DNA of 63,695 bases from Fimbriimonadaceae bacterium (GCA_020850355.1 JADZEX010000069.1:1-63695), one strand, 5' to 3'. Shown: positions 47,882 to 56,956, numbered from the stretch's first letter. A program made the numbers and translations. Notes: a model not told the origin generated them from the sequence alone.

Positions 47882-48242
47882 TGCTCTGCTCCTGATTGGT
47901 CTCCACCGCCGACGCGGTGAGTCGCTGGCGGACCGCATCGTCCAAACCCGCCAGCCGATCGAGCTGGTCAGCCGCGAACAGGGTCACCTTGTGACCAGAC
48001 GGACTCTCGTACACCGTGGTGCGCCCGGCCAGCGACGTCAGCAGCGCGCGCCACTCCTGCGGGAAGCGTACCGCCTGCAGCAGCAGCCAGGCGACCAGGC
48101 CGAGACCGGTCAAGGCCTGCAGCAGGGCCACCACCTGGCCTGGCATCCAGCAGAAGACCGCCAGGGCGAGGGCGCCGCAGAGCCACCAGGGCCAGGCCTG
48201 CCGGGCCGGGCGCTCGCCACCAGCCGCGCGCTGCTCACCCAT
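47874..48242 (-). CDS. Small membrane protein between pdxS and pdxT
   Basis: A 122-residue protein with two predicted membrane helices (PWWLCGALALAVFCWMPG and VVALLQALTGLGLVAWLLL) and a charged C-terminal tail of about 45 residues facing one side (SGHKVTLFAADQLDRLAG). ATG 48242 lies 1 bp after the pdxS stop, with a GAGGGTGG ribosome-binding site. The function is unknown; co-transcription with pdxS does not by itself imply a role in B6 metabolism. Confidence 0.65.
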   Translation of the reverse strand: MGEQRAAGGERPARQAWPWWLCGALALAVFCWMPGQVVALLQALTGLGLVAWLLLQAVRFPQEWRALLTSLAGRTTVYESPSGHKVTLFAADQLDRLAGLDDAVRQRLTASAVETNQEQSNA

Positions 48243-48243
48243 C

Positions 48244-49176
48244 TCACCACCCTCGCTTAGCCAGCCGCTCTCCCTCCGGGATCTCGCTGATGTTGATCCC
48301 CACCATCGCCTCGCCGAGGCCCTTGCTGCACTCCAGCACCTTCGCCGGGTCGTCGTAGAAGGTGTTGGCCTCCACAATCGCCTTGGCCCGCCGGGCCGGG
48401 TCGCCGGACTTGAAGATGCCCGAGCCGACGAACACCGCTTCGGCGCCGAGCTGGCGCATCAGCGCCGCATCGGCCGGAGTGGCGATGCCGCCGGCCGAGA
48501 AGTTCGGCACCGGCAGCTGGCCCGTGGCGGCAATCTCTTTGAGCACCTCGTACGGCGCGCCGAGGTTCTTGGCCTCGGTCATCAGTTGCTCCGGCCCGAG
48601 CACCGTCAGGCGGCGGATGCCGTCCATCACGGTCCGCATGTGGCGCACCGCCTCGACCACGTTGCCGGACCCCGCCTCGCCCTTGGTGCGGATCATCGCG
48701 GCACCCTCGCCGATCCGCCGCAACGCCTCGCCGAGGTCGCGGCAGCCGCAGACGAAGGGCACGGCGAAGGCGTGCTTGTCGACGTGGTACATCTCGTCCG
48801 CCGGGGTCAACACCTCGGACTCGTCGATGAAGTCGACCCCCAGGGCCTGCAGGATCTGGGCCTCGGCGAAGTGGCCGATGCGGCACTTTGCCATCACCGG
48901 AATGCTGACCGCCGCCATGATGCTGGCGATCATCTCGGGGTCGCTCATGCGAGCCACCCCACCGTGCAGCCGAATGTCGGCCGGGACGCGTTCGAGGGCC
49001 ATCACGGCGGCCGCCCCGGCATCCTCGGCGATCTTGGCATGATCGGGCGTGACCACATCCATGATCACCCCGCCGCGCAGCATCTGCGCCAGTCCGACCT
49101 TCTCGCGCCAGGTGTAGGCCGGCTGCTCGGCGGCCTCGGCGCGCTTCTTCTTAGGCACCACGCTCTCCTCGTTCAC
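48244..49176 (-). CDS. pdxS: Pyridoxal 5'-phosphate synthase lyase subunit
   Basis: A 310-residue (beta-alpha)8 PLP synthase. Conserved residues: Asp in [20 protein letters not shown], the Schiff-base Lys in [14 protein letters not shown], the second active-site Lys in [16 protein letters not shown], and the phosphate-binding [14 protein letters not shown]. It makes PLP from ribose 5-phosphate, glyceraldehyde 3-phosphate and ammonia from PdxT. GTG 49176 overlaps the recR stop (GTGA), but its Shine-Dalgarno spacing is short; GTG 49158, with GAGGAG at 6 bases, is an equally good start. Confidence 0.95.
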   Translation of the reverse strand: MNEESVVPKKKRAEAAEQPAYTWREKVGLAQMLRGGVIMDVVTPDHAKIAEDAGAAAVMALERVPADIRLHGGVARMSDPEMIASIMAAVSIPVMAKCRIGHFAEAQILQALGVDFIDESEVLTPADEMYHVDKHAFAVPFVCGCRDLGEALRRIGEGAAMIRTKGEAGSGNVVEAVRHMRTVMDGIRRLTVLGPEQLMTEAKNLGAPYEVLKEIAATGQLPVPNFSAGGIATPADAALMRQLGAEAVFVGSGIFKSGDPARRAKAIVEANTFYDDPAKVLECSKGLGEAMVGINISEIPEGERLAKRGW

Positions 49177-49772
49177 AACTCCTGGCGTCCCGCCAGGGCC
49201 CGCTCCAGGGTCACTTTGTCGGCGTAGCTGAGCTCCCCGCCGACCGGCAGACCCATCGCGGGGCGCGTCACCCGGACCCCCCGCGGCTTCAGCAACCGCG
49301 CCAGGTAAGCGGCGGTCGTGTCGCCCTCGGGGGTGGGGTTCAGCGCCAGAATGGTCTCCCCGATTGTACCACCGCCGACCCGGTCCAGCAGCCCGGCGAC
49401 GCTCAGTTCCTCGGGCCCGATGCCGTCGAGCGGGGAGAGCACCCCGCCCAGCACGTGGTACAGCCCGGGGAACTGCCCGGTCTGTTCAATCGCCAGCAGT
49501 TCGCGGGCGTCGGCGACGACGCAGACCAGTTGCGCCTCGCGGCGGGGGTCGGCGCAGATCGTGCAGCGGTCGGTCTCGGCGAAGAACCCGCAGACCTCGC
49601 AGAGGTGGACCTGGGTGACGGCGTCGAGGAACGCCTGGGCCATCGCCGTGACGCGCTCACTGGGCTGCCGCAGCATCCAGAGGGCCAGCCGTTGCGCCGA
49701 CTTCGGCCCGATCCCGGGCAGCCGTTCGAGCGCCTCGACCAGCCGCGCCACCGCTCGCGGGTAGCCGGCCAC
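49173..49772 (-). CDS. recR: Recombination mediator protein RecR
   Basis: A 199-residue DNA-repair protein. It has a helix-hairpin-helix ([18 protein letters not shown]), a four-Cys zinc finger ([17 protein letters not shown]), a Toprim domain beginning at [18 protein letters not shown], and the C-terminal Walker-B-like motif [20 protein letters not shown]. It loads RecA at gaps with RecF/RecO (family knowledge). The GTG start at 49772 overlaps the ybaB stop by one base. The dnaX-ybaB-recR order is widely conserved. Confidence 0.96.
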   Translation of the reverse strand: MAGYPRAVARLVEALERLPGIGPKSAQRLALWMLRQPSERVTAMAQAFLDAVTQVHLCEVCGFFAETDRCTICADPRREAQLVCVVADARELLAIEQTGQFPGLYHVLGGVLSPLDGIGPEELSVAGLLDRVGGGTIGETILALNPTPEGDTTAAYLARLLKPRGVRVTRPAMGLPVGGELSYADKVTLERALAGRQEL

Positions 49773-50089
49773 TAGAGCCCGAGCCCCGGGATGTTGAGGC
49801 CGCCGGTCAACTCCCCGAGCAGCGCCTGTCCCTTGGCCTGCGCCGCGGCCTGGGCCTCCTGCATCGCCGCGGTGACGGCGTCCTGCAGAGTCTCGTTGGC
49901 GGCGGCGTCCAGCCCCAGCCGCGTGGCGTCAAGCCGGACGCTGATCAGCTCGCCGACGCCGTTCACGACGACGGTCACCAGTCCGCCACTGCTGGCCTCG
50001 ACACGCTCGTCCTTCAAGTCTTCGGCCCGCTTCTTGGCGTCCTGCATTTGTCGCATCAGGTTGCCGAGGTTCCCGAGATTGCCGAACAT
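49772..50089 (-). CDS. YbaB/EbfC family nucleoid-associated protein
   Basis: A 105-residue DNA-binding protein with the family pattern GNLGNLMRQMQDAKKRAEDL at the N-terminus and GLVTVVVNGVGELISVRLD in the central strand. ATG 50089 is preceded by an excellent AAGGAGGGAGC. The frame continues upstream into dnaX but that extension is not needed. The protein forms dimers that bind DNA with little sequence specificity; position between dnaX and recR supports the assignment. Confidence 0.94.
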   Translation of the reverse strand: MFGNLGNLGNLMRQMQDAKKRAEDLKDERVEASSGGLVTVVVNGVGELISVRLDATRLGLDAAANETLQDAVTAAMQEAQAAAQAKGQALLGELTGGLNIPGLGL

Positions 50090-50100
50090 GCTCCCTCCTT

Positions 50101-51717
50101 CTAGGGATCCAACTCCCGCGACCCCGGAAACGTCTCCAGGGCCGCCTGCACCGCACCGGCCAGATCCGCCACCGGCGGCGCCGCCGTCGCGACCGCGCTG
50201 ACCAGTTCGCCATCGACCTGCACGGCGCGGCCGAGCGCCCGGCTCAAAGCGCCGGCGATCACGTCGCGCTGACTGGGCAGCAGGCAGATGCTGAGGCTGG
50301 CCTCCCAGCCATCGAAGCCCAGGACGACCGTCTGGCCCTGCACGCGGTGCGGCACTGCCCGCAGCAGATGCGCCGACAGCGGCACCGAGTCGCGGCGCAC
50401 CGTGGCCTGGACCTGGGCCCAGACTGACTGCACCAGCGCCAGGTCCAGCGGGCCGCTGGCCGCGGCCACCGCCGGCGGTGCGGCCGGCGGCTCCGGCGGG
50501 CTGGTCCGTCGGCTCGCCTCGGTCGCCCGCGGCGCTGCGGGCGGGGTCGCTCGCGGCGGGGCCGCTTCGTGGACCGGCGGCGCCACAGCCGGCGGCGGCA
50601 GCGCCTCCGCCGGGGCCGGCAGCCGCTCCGTCACGCCCTGGGCCGCTTCGATCAGCGCCACCTCGACCACAATCCGCGGCTGCGGGTGACCCTTCAGCGA
50701 CTTGTCGCAACCCGCCAGGATCTCGGTGATCTGCATCAGCCGCGGCGGGTCGAAGCCGTCGGCTTGCGCCTGCAGCCGGTCGCGCTGCTCGGCTGGCAAC
50801 ACCCGCAGCGCTTCGGGCGCGCAGCCCAGCCGGGCCAGCAGCAGCAGCCGGACGTGCGCCAGGGCCTCGTCGATCAACGTCCGCGGGTCGCGCCCGGCAT
50901 CGAGCAGCGCGCTGACCCACTCCAGCGCCGCCGCGGCCGCGCGCTGGCGGAACGCCTCACCGAGCGCGAAGCGCTGGTCGACCGGCAAGGTGCCAAGCAC
51001 TTCCTCGACCACCGTCGCGGTGACCGCCGCGCCGCTGTAGGCGATGATCTGGTCGAGAATCGAGAGCGCATCGCGCAGGCCGCCGTCGGCCGCCCGCGCG
51101 ATCAGGTAGATTGCCGCCTCCTCGACCTCGAAGCCGGCCGCGGCGGAGACGTCGCGCAACCGGCTGGCGATGTCCTCGACCGGGACCCGCCGAAAGTCGA
51201 AGCGCTGGCAGCGTGACAGGATGGTCGCCGGCACCTTCTGCGCCTCGGTCGTGGCGAGGATGAAAACAGCGTGCGAGGGCGGCTCCTCGAGCGTCTTGAG
51301 GAAGGCCTCGAAACCTTCCTTGGTGATCTGGTGGACCTCGTCAAGGATGTAGACCTTGTAGGCACCATCGCTCGGTGCGAACTGCACGTCCTCCCGCAGC
51401 GCGCGGATGTCCTCGATCTTGCGGTTGCTGGCGGCGTCGATTTCGATCACGCAGAGGCTGCTGCCGGCGGTGATCCGCCGGCAGTTGTCGCACTCGCCGC
51501 AGGGCTCGGCGGTCGGGCCGTGGATGCAGTTGAGCGCTTTCGCGAGGATCCGTGCGACGGTGGTCTTGCCGACGCCGCGGGGACCGCAGAAGAGGTAAGC
51601 CTGGGCGGTGCGACCGAGACGAATCGCGTTCTGCAGCGTCCGGGTGACATGGCGCTGGCCATGCACTTCGTCGAAACGCTGCGGGCGATACTCGCGAGCC
51701 AGGGAGACCGACGCCAT
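50101..51717 (-). CDS. dnaX: DNA polymerase III subunit tau/gamma
   Basis: A 538-residue clamp-loader AAA+ ATPase. Walker A GPRGVGKT is at 45-52, the zinc cysteines are C64, C73, C76 and C79, the Walker B region is VYILDEVHQI, and the SRC sensor/arginine finger is in ATILSRCQRFDF. A Pro/Ala-rich linker (~365-425) leads to a C-terminal domain (~430-520) likely to contact the polymerase. I saw no A-rich slippery site for a short gamma form. ATG 51717 is preceded by GGCAGG and by the promoter at 51752-51781. Confidence 0.95.
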   Translation of the reverse strand: MASVSLAREYRPQRFDEVHGQRHVTRTLQNAIRLGRTAQAYLFCGPRGVGKTTVARILAKALNCIHGPTAEPCGECDNCRRITAGSSLCVIEIDAASNRKIEDIRALREDVQFAPSDGAYKVYILDEVHQITKEGFEAFLKTLEEPPSHAVFILATTEAQKVPATILSRCQRFDFRRVPVEDIASRLRDVSAAAGFEVEEAAIYLIARAADGGLRDALSILDQIIAYSGAAVTATVVEEVLGTLPVDQRFALGEAFRQRAAAAALEWVSALLDAGRDPRTLIDEALAHVRLLLLARLGCAPEALRVLPAEQRDRLQAQADGFDPPRLMQITEILAGCDKSLKGHPQPRIVVEVALIEAAQGVTERLPAPAEALPPPAVAPPVHEAAPPRATPPAAPRATEASRRTSPPEPPAAPPAVAAASGPLDLALVQSVWAQVQATVRRDSVPLSAHLLRAVPHRVQGQTVVLGFDGWEASLSICLLPSQRDVIAGALSRALGRAVQVDGELVSAVATAAPPVADLAGAVQAALETFPGSRELDP

Positions 51718-51751
51718 GGGAACCTGCCACCAGCGCCTCGGCGCCGGGGCG

Positions 51752-51781
51752 ATTGTACGCCACAGGCGGCCCCCTCGCCAA
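51752..51781 (-). promoter_or_regulatory. Promoter for dnaX-ybaB-recR-pdxS
   Basis: On the minus strand TTGGCG (51776-51781) and TACAAT (51752-51757) are separated by 18 bp. The -10 differs from consensus at one position, the -35 at two. The ATG lies 34 bp after the -10. Confidence 0.6.
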
Positions 51782-51798
51782 GGGTCCGTCGGGCCGAG

Positions 51799-53148
51799 TC
51801 AGTCGCGCCAGTCGGCTCCCAGCACCAGCACGACGCCCGCTTCGCCCGGCTTCAGGACGGCCGCGTTGGGGCAGCGCGACGGCGTCGGGTGGCTGCTGGC
51901 CGGCACCCCGAGCGCATTGCCAACGCGTTGCGCCGCAGCCAGGTCGGCGGCCGTGGCGCCGTAGAGTCGGCTATGGGCCTCCTGGTCGACCATCGCCTGC
52001 GGCGCCGCCAACGCCGGATAGCCGCGCTGTCGCAGTTGCTGGGCGACCAGCCGTTCCAGCCCCAGCCGGTCGCTGCCGTTGTAGACGGTCACCACCGGCC
52101 GCAGACTCGGATCGGCGACGGGCGCCGCCGGCCGCGGGGCCGCGGCGCGATGCACCTCGGCGGCGGCGGTCGGGCTGGCGATGAAGTAGCTCACCCCGCC
52201 GATCATCTTGGCGCTGCCGGGCAGGCTGCCCGTCTGGAGTTCGCTGAGCTGCGTCTGCGAGACCAGGTGGCCCAGCGCCAGGACCTGGGCCGGGCTGAGG
52301 GTCGTCTCGACCCCGGCCGCGACCGCCTGTACCACCGCCGGCAGGCGCTGCAGGCGATGCGGGTCACGCAGCGCCGCGGCGACCGCCTGCAGGAACTTCT
52401 GTTGCCGGCGGATCCGACCGAGGTCGCCCTCGGCATCCTTCCGGAACCGCACGTACTGCATCGCCCGCCGGCCGTCGAGTCGTTGCTTCCCAGGCTGCAG
52501 ATCGATCCGCAGGTCCTGCGCGCGGTCGGTGTAGCGCATCCGCTTCTCGACGGCCAACTCGACCCCGCCGAGGGCGTCCACCAGGCGTTCGAACCCGGCC
52601 AGGTCGACTCGCACCACGTGATGCAGCGGCAACTGCGTGGCGTTGGCCACTGCCTGCGCCAGCAGGGCGGCGCCGCCGCGGTGGTAGAGGGCGTTGATCT
52701 TGTGGGCACCATCGGCCAACTGCACCCGCGTGTCGCGCGGAATGCTGAGCAGGCTGAGGCGCCGGGCCGCCAGGTGGGCGGTCAGCACCATGATCGTGTC
52801 GGTGCGGTCAGCGCCCGCTTCGGCGTCGGTGCCAAGCAGCAGCAGATGCACCGGATCGGCACCGAGCAGGCTCTTGCTGGCGCTGGCGGCGGGTTCCTGG
52901 GGGCGGCTGGCGCTGGCCGGCTGACTGGCGCTGAGGGGCTGGGCCAGCGGTGGCGTGGCCGGGGCGTAACGCAGGCCGAGCCAGCCGGAGCCGCCCAGCA
53001 GGAGCAACAGCAGCAGCCAGCCGGGGCCGCGCAGGCGGTTCCGGCGGCGCCGCGGCTGCCGCGGTTGGCGCGGTGGCGGATTCCCGCCCGACCGGCGCCT
53101 CTGCTGGTTGGTCCGTTGCTGCCTCACCTCGCGCCGGCCTCCACCCAC
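51799..53148 (-). CDS. LytR-CpsA-Psr (LCP) family protein with LytR_C domain
   Basis: A 449-residue membrane-anchored protein. A basic, Arg-rich cytoplasmic tail (~1-42) precedes one membrane helix (~44-60). The LCP domain has LLLGTDAEAGADRTDTIMVLT, SLLSIPRDTRVQL and KINALYHRGG, with YVRFRKDAEGDLGRIRRQQKFLQ near the end. A C-terminal LytR_C domain begins at PVVTVYNGSDRLGLERLVA. LCP enzymes transfer undecaprenyl-linked glycans onto the envelope, so this is a candidate ligase for the glycan made at 9208-19173 (inference). The GTG start at 53148 is uncertain; GTG 53128 would shorten the basic tail. Confidence 0.9.
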   Translation of the reverse strand: MGGGRREVRQQRTNQQRRRSGGNPPPRQPRQPRRRRNRLRGPGWLLLLLLLGGSGWLGLRYAPATPPLAQPLSASQPASASRPQEPAASASKSLLGADPVHLLLLGTDAEAGADRTDTIMVLTAHLAARRLSLLSIPRDTRVQLADGAHKINALYHRGGAALLAQAVANATQLPLHHVVRVDLAGFERLVDALGGVELAVEKRMRYTDRAQDLRIDLQPGKQRLDGRRAMQYVRFRKDAEGDLGRIRRQQKFLQAVAAALRDPHRLQRLPAVVQAVAAGVETTLSPAQVLALGHLVSQTQLSELQTGSLPGSAKMIGGVSYFIASPTAAAEVHRAAAPRPAAPVADPSLRPVVTVYNGSDRLGLERLVAQQLRQRGYPALAAPQAMVDQEAHSRLYGATAADLAAAQRVGNALGVPASSHPTPSRCPNAAVLKPGEAGVVLVLGADWRD

Positions 53149-53162
53149 GGCTTGGTTCCAAG

Positions 53163-53759
53163 TTAGGCACTACGGTACAACCCGAGTTGCGCGATCCGCA
53201 AGGCCACCGCGTCCGGCACGAGGTAGCGAATCGACCGCCCCGCCGCGAGATCCTCGCGCAGGTTCGACGAGGAGAGGTCGAGCAACGGCAACGGCACCGT
53301 GTCGACCGCCGCGCGGATCGGCTCCGGGAGCCCCTCCAGCAGGTCCTCGCCGGACCACCCCGGCCGCGCCGCGACGGCCAGCCGGCAGCGCGTCAGCAGC
53401 TCCGGCCAACGCCGCCAGCGGGGAAAGTCGCGCAGCGCGTCGGCGCCCAGGATCCACCACCACTCCGCCGGCGTCGACTCGCGCTGCAGCGCGGCGACGG
53501 TCTCAATGGCGAAGCTGGGGCCGGGCCGGTCCAGCTCGATCCGGCTGGCGGTGAACTCCGGCCGGCCGCCGAGCGCCGCCGCCAGCAGCTCCCATCGCGC
53601 GGCGGCCGGCGCCCGCGCGGCGTCTTTGAGGGCCGGCTGACCGCACGGAATCCAGATCACCGTGTCTAGGTGCAGCGTCTGCCAGGCCCGCTCAGCCACC
53701 ACCAGGTGCGCCAGGTGCGGCGGGTCGAAGGTGCCGCCGTAGAGGCCAATGCGCCGCAT
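53163..53759 (-). CDS. nadD: Nicotinate-nucleotide adenylyltransferase
   Basis: A 198-residue nucleotidyltransferase of the HxGH family. It has the N-terminal GLYGGTFDPPHLAHL (His15, His18), WIPCGQPALKD, WWWILGADALRDF, and LDLSSSNLREDLAAG as the ISSTxIR equivalent, then SIRYLVPDAV. It forms NaAD from NaMN and ATP. The start at ATG 53759 (GGAGG 8 bases upstream) overlaps the preceding stop by one base. It lies 14 bp ahead of the LCP gene. Confidence 0.95.
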   Translation of the reverse strand: MRRIGLYGGTFDPPHLAHLVVAERAWQTLHLDTVIWIPCGQPALKDAARAPAAARWELLAAALGGRPEFTASRIELDRPGPSFAIETVAALQRESTPAEWWWILGADALRDFPRWRRWPELLTRCRLAVAARPGWSGEDLLEGLPEPIRAAVDTVPLPLLDLSSSNLREDLAAGRSIRYLVPDAVALRIAQLGLYRSA

Positions 53760-54169
53760 CAGTCGCGCCTCCAGGGCCAGCGCCACCGCCGCCGCGGGGC
53801 CGGCGCCAGCGGGTCGTGCCAGAGCTGCTGACCGAGCAGTTCGACCGGCACCAGGCCGCGCCGCACGACTCGCCGCAGCAGCGCCAGCTCGCTGGTCGGT
53901 CCAGTCAGATCGGCCAGCGCCTCGATCTGCGTCAGCGCCTCGGCGGCGCGGCCGGCGGCGAGGTCGCGGTAGAGCTGCTCCTGCCGCGCCGCCGCCTCGC
54001 GCAGCGTCGCGGCCAAGAGGCTCAGGTCGGCTGCGCAGCGGGCGCAGCAGTCGTTGGTGAGGGGCTGCCCCAGCCGGCAGACCGGGCAGGTGAAGGTGTC
54101 GGCGTCGACCGGCTCGAAGACCGCCCAACGGTCGGGCGCCGCGGCCGGCAGGGACTCGTCAGACCCCAT
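53759..54169 (-). CDS. Zinc-ribbon-containing hypothetical protein
   Basis: A 136-residue protein with an N-terminal zinc-ribbon-like motif, CPVCRLGQPLTNDCCARCAADL (CxxC ... CxxC), followed by a long helical segment (~50-105) and a basic Arg/Trp-rich C-terminus (PRRRWRWPWRRD). It is coupled to nadD (TGATG) and overlaps the upstream isochorismatase-fold gene by 11 bp. The basic tail could bind nucleic acid or membrane. Function is unknown. Confidence 0.7.
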   Translation of the reverse strand: MGSDESLPAAAPDRWAVFEPVDADTFTCPVCRLGQPLTNDCCARCAADLSLLAATLREAAARQEQLYRDLAAGRAAEALTQIEALADLTGPTSELALLRRVVRRGLVPVELLGQQLWHDPLAPAPRRRWRWPWRRD

Positions 54170-54953
54170 CGCGCCGCTCCGCCAACGCCTGCCGCAGGTC
54201 GCTGGTAGTGGCCGTGACGCCCCACAGCATCTCGACCGCCAGGACGGCCGCCGCGGTCAACTGCCGCGACTGCCAGGTCTCGGCCGCCTCGATCGCCAGC
54301 GTCGCGTCACGCAGGAGAACCGTGTTGTAGCCGCGCTCGGACATCGCCTTGATGCCGTAGTCGCGGTAGAGCACGCACATGTTGGCGGCGAACCCGGCGA
54401 CCAGCAGGTGCAACACCCCAAGGTGGCGGCAGACGCGGTGGAGGTGAGCGCCGTTGAGCACAACCCACTCGTCGTCGTGGGGGGTCAGCGCCGGCATGAT
54501 CCGGCGGGCCGCGCAGGTCGCCGCGACATCGCGCAGGTAGTGCGGTCGCTGCAACGGGGCCCACTCGCCGGTCCGTTGGCGAAACTCCCGCGGCGGCCAG
54601 GGGTCGCCCGGCGGGCCGCCGACCCAGCCCAGCTCAGCGTCGCCCGCCAGCCGCGTCCACTGCGGATAGTGCCGCGCCTGCTCCGCGCTGGGGGCGTGGA
54701 TCACCGCGATCCCCGCAGCGCGGCAGGCCTTCCGCGTCGGGACCACCAACGCGTCGACGATCGCCGCACTCTGGCGTTCGTGCGACCGCAGCTCGTGGGT
54801 GTCCCAGCAGTCCACCAGCAGCAGCGCCGACTGCGCCGGGCGCAGCGGCCAACGGCGGGCGAGGTGGCTGTTGGCGGTCTCCTCGCCCGGCTGATCGGGC
54901 GCCGGGATGGTCGGGTACCAGCGCACCGGCAGTTCAAACGGACCGTCACTCAT
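54159..54953 (-). CDS. Isochorismatase-fold cysteine hydrolase
   Basis: A 264-residue protein of the isochorismatase/nicotinamidase-like superfamily. The catalytic Asp48 is in SALLLVDCWDTHEL and the nucleophile Cys193 is in VAGFAANMCVLYRDYG. The region that normally carries the catalytic Lys (KxxYSAF) reads DEWVVLNGAHLHRVCRHLG, apparently lacking both the Lys and the YSAF stretch. Activity is therefore uncertain, or the Lys is supplied elsewhere. ATG 54953 is chosen; the frame is open upstream. It heads the minus-strand operon containing nadD. Confidence 0.8.
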   Translation of the reverse strand: MSDGPFELPVRWYPTIPAPDQPGEETANSHLARRWPLRPAQSALLLVDCWDTHELRSHERQSAAIVDALVVPTRKACRAAGIAVIHAPSAEQARHYPQWTRLAGDAELGWVGGPPGDPWPPREFRQRTGEWAPLQRPHYLRDVAATCAARRIMPALTPHDDEWVVLNGAHLHRVCRHLGVLHLLVAGFAANMCVLYRDYGIKAMSERGYNTVLLRDATLAIEAAETWQSRQLTAAAVLAVEMLWGVTATTSDLRQALAERRDGV

Positions 54954-55017
54954 GGGTTGGCGTCCCCAGGCGGCGATGTCATTCTGCTGTCGAAGGTCGC
55001 TACCTGCGAGGTTTCCG

Positions 55018-56949
55018 ATGCCAACCAAGCGTGCGTTCTGGTGCTGGCTGTCGGTCGTGCTCGGTCTAAGCGGCTGTGTCCAGGCGCAGCAGCAGGCGGA
55101 GTGGACCGTGGTCTTCTACATGGCCTCCGACAACGACCTGGAGGCGCCGCAGATGCAGGATCTCGAGGAGATGCTGCAAGTCGGGTCGACCGCGACGGTC
55201 AACCTGGTGGCGCTGGTCGACCGCTGCGAGAACGACGACCCCGAGGGCAACTACAGCGGCGAGGCCGTCGGCGGCATCGCCAACTGGACCGACGCGCGGC
55301 TGCTGCAAGTCGACCACGGCAAGCTGACGCAGCTCGCCAACTGGGGCGAGGTCAACACCGGCGACCCGGCCACGATCACGCGCCTCCTGAAAACCGCGTT
55401 GCAGCAGTTCCCGGCGAAGCGCACCGCCTTTGTGTTTGGCGATCACGGCATGAGCTGGATGGGCGCCTGCTGCGACGAGAGCGTCGAGGACCACGACCAA
55501 CTGACGCTGGCCGAGATCGTGCGGGGCCTACGGGAAGGGCTCGGCAATCGCAAGTTGGCGCTGGTCGGGTTCGACTGCTGCCTGATGGCGAGCGTCGAGG
55601 TGGCCCACGCGATGGCGCCGCTGGCGGAGGTGATGGTCGCCAGCGAGGAGCTCGAGCCGGGCGACGGCTGGAACTACACGCCGACGCTGCAGGCGCTGGT
55701 CGACCAGCCGACGATGGACGCCGCCACGCTGGGCCGGCAGATCGCCGACCAGTTCTACGCCTTCTTCGCCAAATCGAAGGACAAGGAGACCCGCCAGACC
55801 GCGACCGGCGTGACGCTGGCAGTGATCGACCTCGCCAAGATCGCGGCCGTCACCACGGCGGTCAAGAACCTGGCCGCCGTGACCGGCGGCGAGCTGCGGG
55901 CCAACGGGCGCACGGCCTGGCTGCCCGTGGCCGAAGCACGGGCCCAGGCGGAGGAGTACGGCAAGGACGGCGACCCCGAGGAGCCGGGGATGGCCGTCCA
56001 CGATCTGGTCCACCTGGCCAGCGAACTGCAACTGGCCCACGGCGAGGGCGCCGTCTATGACGCCGCCGAGGCCGTCTTGCGGGCCGCCAAGGCGGCTGTC
56101 GTGCACACCGTCAAGGGCCGCGGACGCCCGCAGGCCAACGGCCTCAGCATCTACCTGCCGCCCGACGGCGAGACCCTCCAGAACGCCGAGCCGGCGCCCT
56201 ACAGCGAGGTCGACTTCGCACGCGCCAGCGGCTGGCTGCCGCTGGTCGAGCAGTACGTGAAGCTGGCCGACGGCGACGAGGAAGACCCGGGCCTGGCCGC
56301 GGTGGAGGTCGCCGACGGCGCCGACGATACGCTGCTGCTGACCTCGCAGGTGGACGCCGACGACCTGGACGAGGCCTCGTTCATCCTGGGCGCCACCGCA
56401 GACGACGTGACGCTGGTGCTGGGCGTGCTGCCGGCGGCGCCCGACGAAGACGGCAAGCTGGAAATGGAGTGGGACGGCGGCTGGTTCACGATCGACGACG
56501 GCGAGCAGACGCTGATCTGTCCGATCACCGCGATGGAGGCGGTCGAGGACGAGGAAGACGCCTACTTCGCGGCGGTGCCGGTCGAACTGAAGCGGCGCAA
56601 CAAGGACACTTGGGTCGAGCTGACGCTGTTCTTCTACCTCGACTTCTCGGGCGACGAGCTGGTCGGCGAGCTGGTCTACGTCTACCGCGACAGCGAGCGT
56701 GGCGAGGTCGAAGTGGAGCTGCGCGCCGGCGACACCCTGCGCCCACTTTACCTGGCTATCGACGACGAGGGCAACGAGGAACTGATCGCCAGCGACGACG
56801 CCGACGACTGGCTGACCATCGACGACCCCGACAACCTCACCGTGGGGTACGACGCGCTGCCCGGCGGGAAGTACCTCGCCGGCTTCCTGGTCACCGACCT
56901 CGCCGGCAACACCGCCGAGGACCTCGTGGAGGTCGAACTCGAAGAGTAG
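55018..56949 (+). CDS. Clostripain family (C11) cysteine peptidase lipoprotein
   Basis: A 643-residue lipoprotein (lipobox LSGC, Cys20) with a C11 peptidase domain. The catalytic His143 is in FVFGDHGMSW and Cys188 in LVGFDCCLMASVEVAHAM, matching the HG ... FDACLM dyad of clostripain. EWTVVFYMASDNDLE (~28-42) is the family's first strand. C11 enzymes cleave after Arg or Lys. The last ~210 residues are rich in Asp and Glu and contain several DD/DDxDD stretches (ASDDADDWLTIDDPDN), possibly calcium-binding beta domains. ATG 55018 is supported by GAGG 6 bases upstream. A GC-rich hairpin follows at 56957. Confidence 0.9.
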   Translation: MPTKRAFWCWLSVVLGLSGCVQAQQQAEWTVVFYMASDNDLEAPQMQDLEEMLQVGSTATVNLVALVDRCENDDPEGNYSGEAVGGIANWTDARLLQVDHGKLTQLANWGEVNTGDPATITRLLKTALQQFPAKRTAFVFGDHGMSWMGACCDESVEDHDQLTLAEIVRGLREGLGNRKLALVGFDCCLMASVEVAHAMAPLAEVMVASEELEPGDGWNYTPTLQALVDQPTMDAATLGRQIADQFYAFFAKSKDKETRQTATGVTLAVIDLAKIAAVTTAVKNLAAVTGGELRANGRTAWLPVAEARAQAEEYGKDGDPEEPGMAVHDLVHLASELQLAHGEGAVYDAAEAVLRAAKAAVVHTVKGRGRPQANGLSIYLPPDGETLQNAEPAPYSEVDFARASGWLPLVEQYVKLADGDEEDPGLAAVEVADGADDTLLLTSQVDADDLDEASFILGATADDVTLVLGVLPAAPDEDGKLEMEWDGGWFTIDDGEQTLICPITAMEAVEDEEDAYFAAVPVELKRRNKDTWVELTLFFYLDFSGDELVGELVYVYRDSERGEVEVELRAGDTLRPLYLAIDDEGNEELIASDDADDWLTIDDPDNLTVGYDALPGGKYLAGFLVTDLAGNTAEDLVEVELEE

Positions 56950-56956
56950 CCGCGGC

